A stretch of 21,717 bases of DNA from Acidobacteriota bacterium. GTDB taxonomy: Bacteria > Acidobacteriota > Holophagae > Thermotomaculales > Thermotomaculaceae. The notes beneath the pieces are model-generated. The model ran no database searches and was not told the DNA's origin. It was given only the letters and a program-made list of their open reading frames with translations. Where the stretch lies: assembly GCA_003650445.1 (NCBI GenBank), contig QMQE01000018.1, positions 1 to 21,717 of the forward strand, read 5' to 3'. This document shows positions 16,117-21,717 of the stretch, in pieces; position 1 is the stretch's first letter; each line of letters begins with the position of its first letter. The translations under genes were made by a program, and so were the position numbers.

Positions 16117-17407
16117 ACGTTTTGCAATAATCGGCCATCCGGTTGCACACTCACTAAGCCCCCAGTTGTATGAATTTTTCATGAAGGAATTCGGTGCAAA
16201 AGGGAATTGCATACGTGCAACTGGATTGAAACTTCAGAATATACTGAAAATGCTACACAACCTGGGTATTCACCACATAAATGTCACCCATCCGTTTAAG
16301 GAGATTATCCTGAAGCACGTCGTTTCCTTATCCCCTGAAGCGAAGTCAATTGGAGCCGTAAACACGGTATCGGTCGACTCGAAGAGACAAATGTCAGGCC
16401 ACAATACGGACCATGAGGGAATTCGCCTCTCTCTTTTCTCAAGGTTTCAGGAACTGAGAGGGACTCGGGTTCTTATCATTGGCGCCGGTGGCGCAGGTAG
16501 GGCTGCGGCCTTTGCCCTTTCCTGTACCGGAGCCGAAGTAGAGATTGCCAATAGGGACCATGCACGGGGCAGACAGCTTGCCAAAGATTTTTCATTTCGG
16601 TTCCGCCCATTGGAAAACATTTCATCCGTTCTTTCTTCAATTGACATCCTGGTGTGGACAATTCCGGGTTATCCTGTCAACATTTGTCCATCCCTTGCCG
16701 CCCATCAATTTGTACTTGACGCAAACTACAACCTTGAACCGGAAGCCTGTTATTTTGGAAACGCCAAACGTATTGACGGGTTGAACTGGCTAATCTATCA
16801 GGGTTGGAAATCCTACTGTCTTTTTTCACATCGTGAGGCAGCCCTCGGAGAAAACATGCTCAATAAAGCAAGACAATTCCTTCAGGATAACCGGCATCTT
16901 AGGACTTCGCGTCCGATTGCACTGATAGGATTCATGGGAGCCGGGAAAACAACGGTGGGAAAACAGCTCGCGGCTCAAACAGGATGGGAATTCCTGGATA
17001 CCGATAAGATGTGCGAGGCGGCTGCAGGAAAAACCATTTCATCTATTTTTTATGAAAACGGGGAAAATGAATTCCGTCGAATCGAAAAAGAACAGATTGA
17101 GATAGCACTGAAAAGAAACAATGCGATTATTTCCCTTGGGGGCGGAGCGTTAATGACACCGGGAATTGCTGAGATGCTTAAGAAATATGCCTTCACAGTC
17201 TGGCTCTACCAATCCCGCAAAACAATTCGAGAGCGCTGTCTGAACTCTTCTATCCGACCGATGTTTGATTCGGCCTCATTTGGAAAATTGATGAAAGAGA
17301 GGGAACCGTTTTATCTTTCTTCATCTGATTTAATTGTAGATTCTGAAGGTGGTTCTGTGGAAGAAATCTGCGATTTCATGATCTCTGAATTCAGCTTTCT
17401 GGATTAA
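16103..17407 (+). CDS. aroEK: Fused shikimate dehydrogenase / shikimate kinase
   Basis: The 434-residue protein holds two enzymes. Residues 1 to about 268 are AroE, which reduces 3-dehydroshikimate with NADPH: IGHPVAHSLSP, INVTHPFKE (catalytic Lys66), GAVNTV, GHNTDHEG (Asp103), GAGGAGRAA and the ANR NADP-phosphate site. Its last AroE block is divergent (GLNWLIYQG where G..ML..Q is usual). Residues about 272-434 are AroK, which phosphorylates shikimate: P-loop GFMGAGKTTVG (Lys282), DTD (Asp299, Asp301), NEFRRIE and LGGGAL. The junction is continuous in one frame with no internal stop. An AGGA-type site precedes the ATG. The two domains catalyse consecutive reactions, so the product of one is substrate of the other. 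aroEK is a descriptive symbol. Confidence 0.93.
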   Translation: MSELERFAIIGHPVAHSLSPQLYEFFMKEFGAKGNCIRATGLKLQNILKMLHNLGIHHINVTHPFKEIILKHVVSLSPEAKSIGAVNTVSVDSKRQMSGHNTDHEGIRLSLFSRFQELRGTRVLIIGAGGAGRAAAFALSCTGAEVEIANRDHARGRQLAKDFSFRFRPLENISSVLSSIDILVWTIPGYPVNICPSLAAHQFVLDANYNLEPEACYFGNAKRIDGLNWLIYQGWKSYCLFSHREAALGENMLNKARQFLQDNRHLRTSRPIALIGFMGAGKTTVGKQLAAQTGWEFLDTDKMCEAAAGKTISSIFYENGENEFRRIEKEQIEIALKRNNAIISLGGGALMTPGIAEMLKKYAFTVWLYQSRKTIRERCLNSSIRPMFDSASFGKLMKEREPFYLSSSDLIVDSEGGSVEEICDFMISEFSFLD

Positions 17408-17462
17408 ATTTTCACACTTTTCCCAGAAAATTACCGATATATTAGAAAAAACATAAATTTTC

Positions 17463-17514
17463 TTGCATTCGAGGGCAATATCTGTAATACTTGTAATATG
17501 AGAAAAGGATATTG
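17463..17514 (+). promoter_or_regulatory. Promoter/possible operator of the XRE regulator gene
   Basis: TTGCAT (17463-17468) and TAATAC (17485-17490, or AATACT one base on) are 16-17 bp apart. This puts the start at about 17497, on the ATG at 17498, so a leaderless mRNA is likely. The region also holds tandem TGTAATA units (17484-17499) and a CAATATC/GATATTG inverted repeat with centres 32 bp apart spanning the start codon, a plausible autoregulatory site. Confidence 0.45.
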
Positions 17515-17899
17515 TGACACTGCACTGACAGACAAGATTAAGGAATTAAGGAAGTCCAAGGGATTGACCCAGCGGGAATTCGCGGACATCCTCGGTATTA
17601 ACATCAACACCATTGCGCAGGCGGAAAGCTACCGTCAAAACTACACACTTCGCTTATTGAGGAGAATAAGCGAAACTTTTCAGATTCCGATGCGCTGGTT
17701 CTTCGATGAGCCGGGTGACCTCGACGACACCGGTATTTACAAAATCCTGGATCGGATCGATACCCCGAAGAAAATGAAGATTAAACAAGTCGTTGCCCAG
17801 CTTGATCTGGCAGAAAGAGATGACATTGAGCTGGTAATCCAATTGTTGGATAAGCTTACTGCAGGGGTTAAAGTAAGAAAAGTGACGCCTTCTGATTGA
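17498..17899 (+). CDS. XRE-family helix-turn-helix DNA-binding protein
   Basis: The product has 133 residues. Residues about 10-65 form a Cro/CI-type HTH: IKELRKSKGLTQREFADIL then GININTIAQAESYR, followed by LLRRISETFQIPMRWFFDE, the usual end of these domains. The C-terminal half (about 80-133) is charged and helical with no domain I recognise, perhaps for dimerisation. No Shine-Dalgarno lies at the proper distance, which fits leaderless translation. It sits 143 bp upstream of the DUF4388 gene in the same direction and may control itself and that gene; the target is inferred. It has its own promoter separate from the aro operon. Confidence 0.85.
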   Translation: MRKGYCDTALTDKIKELRKSKGLTQREFADILGININTIAQAESYRQNYTLRLLRRISETFQIPMRWFFDEPGDLDDTGIYKILDRIDTPKKMKIKQVVAQLDLAERDDIELVIQLLDKLTAGVKVRKVTPSD

Positions 17900-17905
17900 T
17901 AGAAT

Positions 17906-17951
17906 CGATTGATTTTTCCCGGGGGAACAATCGCCCTGAAAGGCTATAGCC
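17906..17951. promoter_or_regulatory. Inverted repeats between regulator and DUF4388 gene
   Basis: CGATTG (17906-17911) and CAATCG (17928-17933) enclose TTCCC/GGGAA arms, forming an interrupted hairpin with no T-tract. A perfect 10-bp palindrome, GGCTATAGCC, follows at 17942-17951. These could be operator sites or an RNA structure in the leader of the next gene. No riboswitch consensus was recognised, and no convincing -10/-35 pair was found. Confidence 0.35.
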
Positions 17952-18042
17952 AAAACTTTTAAAAATCCAGACAAGATTTTCTCACCCTTTTTCTGAAAGA
18001 TCGTGTATATTGGAGTAAAAGATATATGCAAGGAGCATGGTG

Positions 18043-20316
18043 ATGGAACAAAATGGTCGTGATTATTTTGAGAACTATGAGATGCATCAATTTTTTTATG
18101 ATGTTTATTCCAACGCCAGAAGCGGGGTGTTGAAAATTTATTTCCCTGAATCTGTCGTAAAAACTGTTTATTTCTCAGAAGGTAATATTGTCTATGCCTC
18201 CTCTAATAGTGAAAAAGATAAGCTTATTACAATTCTCATCAAATACAAAAAATTGACTCAGGAACAACTGGATGCCGCGCTTCGCCAGATGGATAAGAAC
18301 ATTTCATTGGGACGAAACCTTGTAAATATGGGTTTTATTACACATAAAGAATTGATTTGGGCTGTAAAAGTTCAGGTAATCAGTATAATTCATTCAATTA
18401 TTGTCCTCAAGCAAGGAGATTTTCTCTTCAATGAAGGCCCACTTCCTGATGGTGTAATCAATCTGCCATTAAATACCATGAAAGTGATCTTTGACTCAAT
18501 CATCATGTTTCAGGACAGGGAATGGATTGCTGAGAAAATTCAGCAACCGGATACAATTTACAAGAAAACGCTTCTCTTTGAAGAAGGGAAAAATCGTCTG
18601 ATCACAAATCCGGATCTCCTCGAAGTAGCAGAAGCAATTGACGGGAAACGACCCCTTTCCGAACTTACCGGGATGACTACTCTGGAAGACTTCAAGGTGT
18701 TCAAACTCCTTTACGCATTAAAATTTCTCACCTTGATTGAAGAAAAAATGCCAGAAGCAACATTGCCCGCAAGCGATGATATCTTTGAAATTCAGGACGA
18801 ACCGGATGAAGATCTGGAACTGGCGGAAGAGGCCTTTGTCCAGCTCGGGACCTCTGCTGAGCAGCCTCAGCAGAAAGAAGAGCCGACAGTGCAACTGGAA
18901 AAAGATCAATTACCGTTTCATGAGACAGAAGAAAATCCCTCTGACTTGGAAGAACCCACTGAGAGGATTGATATTTCAGACAAATTTGAACCGGAAGTGG
19001 AGTTCTCTGAACCGGAATCCACAGCAATCAGTTCCCAGGAACCCAATAAGGATGTATTTGTAGAATTCAAGCTTCAGGAAGACGAGCTCTCTTATGAAGA
19101 AGAATCTGCGGAAGAGGATTTGCAATCAGGGAATGCATTGGAATTTGAATCAAATGCCGGGGACACCGATGACGAATCCGAACGAACGGAACTTCGGGAA
19201 GGTGATGGTGGATTTGCCCTTACAGAACAGGATATTGATTCCGTTATAATGGATCAGGACGGAGAATCGCCTGAAGTAGAAGATGAAACCCTGCGACTCG
19301 AAAGACTGGAGGAAGATGGCCTCCATGGCTTTGGAATGGAAGAAAATGATGATGCCACTTTGATTGAGTCCGGTTTATCCGATAGTGAATCTTTTGAAGA
19401 GGAAGTGATTGATGCAAGTGCCGGCGGCAGTGGGAAATGGTTGCTGGTTACACTGATTACCATTTCAGTCATTCTTTTTGCCGGGACGATGTATTATTAT
19501 CAATTCTGGCTTCCTCAACAACAACAAACGCCTCCTTTGCCACCGGAAAAGGCACAGATTGAACAGGCTGCACCCAAGGAAGATGTTACCGCTACTCCAA
19601 TTACTTCCCTGGAACAGACTGAAACAGCTGTACCCATAGCCTCACCATCAACTGAGACTAATCCAGTTCCGGTTAAGGGCACTGATAGCAAAAAAGAAAG
19701 CACTGAAAAAAACCAGAAATCTCAGCCCGAATTAGTTGAGCTAAAGGGGAAAGAAACAGAAAAACAAATATCCCCGAAAATGATAGAGAAACAGGAAAAG
19801 CCAACCGTCCGGGAAAACGAAAAAACAGTTAAGAAGATGACCAAGCCATCCGCGACGCCTGCAGCACAACCGAAAGTAAATATGTTAAAAAAACCCACTG
19901 AAACGAATACGACAACACTCAATACCCATCCAAAGAAGAATCAGTTTCCGGCCGTTAATGAGGCGCAGAAAGCTACGAAGACCGACAAATCCATCCTTAC
20001 CCAATTTGCTTCTTCTGTTGCCCGGACCCGGAAGGTTTTTACCAGTTCGAGCAGCCAGGCAGTTACTCTCCAACTGGAAGTTGCCTGTAAAGGAGAAACT
20101 GTGCAACAGGCCCTCCATCTCTTGAAATCTCAAGGTGAACTCTTTCTGGTTCCTTTTCAATATGCCGGTTCTGACTGTGTGATTGTCTGTTTTGGTATTT
20201 TTGATTCGAATCAGGAAGCGATGAACGCAATGAACAATCTCCCGCAGCTTTTCTATGAGGATAACAATGAACCCTTCGTTGCCTCTGTGAGCAGACTGAA
20301 ACGCCGTTTCCAATGA
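18043..20316 (+). CDS. DUF4388 (PATAN-like) single-pass membrane protein, SPOR-like C-terminus
   Basis: The product has 757 residues. Residues about 8-165 resemble DUF4388/PATAN regulatory domains (GVLKIYFPE, VYFSEGNIVYASS, GRNLVNMGFI, GDFLFNEGPLP). Residues about 165-240 are a small winged-helix-like region. Residues about 245-460 are very acidic with several Thr motifs (T282, T306, T416, T439). One membrane helix spans about 466-489. Residues about 490-655 are Lys/Pro/Thr-rich and disordered. The last about 90 residues look SPOR-like (VTLQLEVACKGE, DCVIVCFGIFDSNQEAMNAM), a fold that can bind denuded peptidoglycan. The N-terminus should be cytoplasmic and the tail periplasmic. The start at 18043 leaves AGGAG at a 7-nt spacing; an ATG 6 nt earlier would leave only 1 nt. 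Function is unknown; a link between signalling and cell wall is inferred. Confidence 0.78.
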   Translation: MEQNGRDYFENYEMHQFFYDVYSNARSGVLKIYFPESVVKTVYFSEGNIVYASSNSEKDKLITILIKYKKLTQEQLDAALRQMDKNISLGRNLVNMGFITHKELIWAVKVQVISIIHSIIVLKQGDFLFNEGPLPDGVINLPLNTMKVIFDSIIMFQDREWIAEKIQQPDTIYKKTLLFEEGKNRLITNPDLLEVAEAIDGKRPLSELTGMTTLEDFKVFKLLYALKFLTLIEEKMPEATLPASDDIFEIQDEPDEDLELAEEAFVQLGTSAEQPQQKEEPTVQLEKDQLPFHETEENPSDLEEPTERIDISDKFEPEVEFSEPESTAISSQEPNKDVFVEFKLQEDELSYEEESAEEDLQSGNALEFESNAGDTDDESERTELREGDGGFALTEQDIDSVIMDQDGESPEVEDETLRLERLEEDGLHGFGMEENDDATLIESGLSDSESFEEEVIDASAGGSGKWLLVTLITISVILFAGTMYYYQFWLPQQQQTPPLPPEKAQIEQAAPKEDVTATPITSLEQTETAVPIASPSTETNPVPVKGTDSKKESTEKNQKSQPELVELKGKETEKQISPKMIEKQEKPTVRENEKTVKKMTKPSATPAAQPKVNMLKKPTETNTTTLNTHPKKNQFPAVNEAQKATKTDKSILTQFASSVARTRKVFTSSSSQAVTLQLEVACKGETVQQALHLLKSQGELFLVPFQYAGSDCVIVCFGIFDSNQEAMNAMNNLPQLFYEDNNEPFVASVSRLKRRFQ

Positions 20317-20319
20317 CTC

Positions 20320-20338
20320 ATTCGCCCATCAGGCGAAT
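20320..20338 (+). terminator. Hairpin just after the DUF4388 gene
   Basis: ATTCGCC, loop CATCA, GGCGAAT form a perfect 7-bp stem 4 nt after the stop codon. There is no T-tract, so it may be a 3'-end stabiliser or a Rho-related site more than an intrinsic terminator. Confidence 0.4.
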
Positions 20339-20370
20339 AGGAGCAGGGGTTTCGGCACATTGCGCCGGAT

Positions 20371-20564
20371 GTTGGGTGATAGGTGTTGGGTGTTAGGTGA
20401 CAGAGAATTAATCTTTCCCTGCCTTTTCTTCACTTAACCTTGTCTTCGCTTAACCTCAACCTTTTCCGTTCTGATGAGTAGGGCTAAGAAAATTCAGAGA
20501 GTTGGTATGTGTTAGATTTTTTCCGCATCCGGACTTCAGCTCAACCTTCATGTCCGAACTTCAG
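20371..20564. repeat. Second cluster of degenerate short repeats
   Basis: Three separate repeat pairs lie in this spacer. TTGGGTG(A/T)TAGGTG is tandem at 20372-20399 (13 of 14 identical). TCTTC(A/G)CTTAACCT occurs at 20427-20440 and 20443-20456 (13 of 14). TCCG(G/A)ACTTCAG occurs at 20528-20539 and 20553-20564 (11 of 12); its second copy encodes the end of the permease gene. No ORF or RNA gene is evident in 20317-20547. Confidence 0.7.
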
Positions 20565-21666
20565 TAAACAGAAATACGCCCCCGAGCAGAAAGAGAATAT
20601 TGATCATCCAGGCGGCCAGAAAAGGTGGAAGATAGTGGGCAGCCCCAAAACTGTGGAAAAGTGAAGCAAAGGCATAATAAAGTACGACAAGCACTATTCC
20701 TGAAGCAATCCCCCTGACTGGCGTTTTTCTTCTTCCACCTTTTCCCATAAAAACAAATGGTAACCCGACTAAGAGCAGAATAAGGGGCGAAAAGGCAGAC
20801 GCAAAACGATCATAATAAGTTGTAATATATCGGTAAGGTTGAACCCCTATCCTCTTCTGTTCGCTGATATATTGTCTTAATTGATAGGAAGTCATCTCAT
20901 CCACTTCAGGTCGATGCAGAGAAAAGAAGGACACACTATCTGGAATAAAGAAAGCCATGGGTTTACTTTTTATGTCCCCTGAAGGCAAAAATACAAACTT
21001 TTTCCCCCCTGTAGGAAATGCAAGCCCCTTGCTGTCAAAATCAAGTTTATCCGCAGTATAAGCCCACTGCAGCTTATGTACATCCTGGCTGAATTTAAAT
21101 GCTACCAATTTTTCAAGACTGACCATTGCTTCTGGTATTTCTCCATAGCCCTCATAGTAGTAACTTAGATCGGGATCTTTTGAACTTCTGATGACCTGAT
21201 TTACATCTTTACTTGTTGAGGGAGCATTTGTGGTTGCAACAGCCTGTGGGCGCCTTGAGCGAGCCTTCCCGAGAAATACAGGGGATAAGTAGGTATTCAC
21301 AAAAATCATGAAAACCGACACAACCAGAGCTAACCTGAAAAGAGGTGCGGATGCTCTATAGACACTCATACCAAGTGATTTGATGGCAACTATTTCACTC
21401 TTCGAATCCATCCATGAAAAATGGAACAGGGCGGCAATCACGAAAGAGAAAGGCAAAACATAGGGAAGGGTAGGGGGCAGAGACGCAGCAATAAAGCCCA
21501 CCATAATATGCATAGGAGCATTTATTTCTAAGAACTTCGGTAAATTAACTAATGTTATACTTAATACATATACTCCTTCCATTGCAAATAAGGCTGATAT
21601 GAATATTCTTAAAAATTGTAACCGTATATACCCATTCAACGTTCCCATCTGAAAATTATCAATCAT
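20548..21666 (-). CDS. LptF/LptG-family lipopolysaccharide export permease
   Basis: This YjgP/YjgQ-family permease (372 residues) is part of the LptB2FG complex that extracts LPS from the inner membrane. An N-terminal helix (about 19-40) is followed by two more with the family loop (LPFSFVIAALF, then DSKSEIVAIKSLGMSVYR). A periplasmic beta-jellyroll region spans about 125-265, and three C-terminal helices include PLILLLVGLPFVFMGKGGRRK. Whether it is LptF or LptG cannot be fixed by eye. No partner lies inside the window; it could be upstream past the right edge. ATG at 21666 is preferred over an in-frame TTG at 21684 because the apparent -10 lies between them. No Shine-Dalgarno is visible. The stop is followed by the repeat-rich spacer with no clear terminator. 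Confidence 0.9.
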   Translation of the reverse strand: MIDNFQMGTLNGYIRLQFLRIFISALFAMEGVYVLSITLVNLPKFLEINAPMHIMVGFIAASLPPTLPYVLPFSFVIAALFHFSWMDSKSEIVAIKSLGMSVYRASAPLFRLALVVSVFMIFVNTYLSPVFLGKARSRRPQAVATTNAPSTSKDVNQVIRSSKDPDLSYYYEGYGEIPEAMVSLEKLVAFKFSQDVHKLQWAYTADKLDFDSKGLAFPTGGKKFVFLPSGDIKSKPMAFFIPDSVSFFSLHRPEVDEMTSYQLRQYISEQKRIGVQPYRYITTYYDRFASAFSPLILLLVGLPFVFMGKGGRRKTPVRGIASGIVLVVLYYAFASLFHSFGAAHYLPPFLAAWMINILFLLGGVFLFTEVRT

Positions 21667-21674
21667 ATTGACTG

Positions 21675-21704
21675 ATTGTATCAATTTGTTTATCTGTTGT
21701 TTAA
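21675..21704 (-). promoter_or_regulatory. Possible extended -10 promoter of the Lpt permease
   Basis: On the minus strand TGATACAAT forms an extended -10 (TACAAT, 21680-21675), with a weak TTAAAC or TAAACA 17-18 bp upstream. The start would be 1-2 nt before the ATG at 21666, implying a leaderless or nearly leaderless mRNA. Confidence 0.4.
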
Positions 21705-21717
21705 ATGACCTTTTTAA

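Noticed and set aside
17900..18042. Cyclic-di-GMP (GEMM) or other known riboswitch upstream of the DUF4388 gene
   Set aside because: The conserved GEMM core sequence is absent, and the visible palindromes do not match a known aptamer.
1..21717. Mobile element, prophage or CRISPR array
   Set aside because: No transposase, integrase or phage gene, and no regularly spaced identical repeats were found. The short repeats vary in unit and spacing.

Overview
The window looks like chromosomal core sequence from a Gram-negative bacterium of moderate GC. The outer-membrane signs are an LptF/LptG-family permease, DsbD and an MltG lytic transglycosylase. Three features fit an Acidobacteriota-like or similar deep-branching lineage: GlnRS together with tRNA-Gln, a transmembrane Ser/Thr kinase beside an FHA protein, and a DUF4388 (PATAN-like) membrane protein. 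That placement is inference, because no rRNA is present. I see no phage, transposon or CRISPR array. There is no gene-free stretch over 300 bases.

Layout, left to right. Positions 1-219 are non-coding and packed with short degenerate repeats. glnS (minus, 220-1929) stands head-to-head with tRNA-Gln(CUG) and tRNA-Glu(CUC), which share a near-consensus promoter. A signalling pair follows: a coiled-coil/FHA protein (2431-3387) and a membrane Ser/Thr kinase (3398-5179). Next is lepA-mltG-trhP (5345-9396) behind a clear promoter. trhP carries a perfect 24-bp palindrome plus T-tract near its 5' end. The run rsmB - CCG-type Fe-S protein - dsbD - thioredoxin (9555-14034) is tightly overlapped and ends at a strong bidirectional terminator. 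A short 2[4Fe-4S] ferredoxin (minus, 14096-14272) and the aroB-aroD-aroEK operon (14442-17407) diverge from two strong, non-overlapping promoters. An XRE-type regulator (17498-17899) precedes a large DUF4388 membrane protein (18043-20316). A second repeat-rich spacer (20317-20547) separates it from the LptF/LptG permease (minus, 20548-21666).

How the genes work together. The aro operon covers four consecutive shikimate steps, DHQ synthase, DHQ dehydratase, shikimate dehydrogenase and shikimate kinase, with the last two fused. DsbD and the overlapping signal-less thioredoxin form a plausible cytoplasm-to-periplasm thiol relay, possibly fed by the CCG Fe-S protein. The kinase, the FHA protein and the DUF4388 protein share short acidic-flanked Thr motifs, which could be phosphosites or FHA docking sites. 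lepA, trhP, rsmB, glnS and the tRNAs are translation functions.

The most unusual signals are the modular intergenic repeats at both ends, the intragenic terminator-like palindrome in trhP, the shared Thr motifs, the AroE-AroK fusion, and two genes whose promoters would give leaderless mRNAs.
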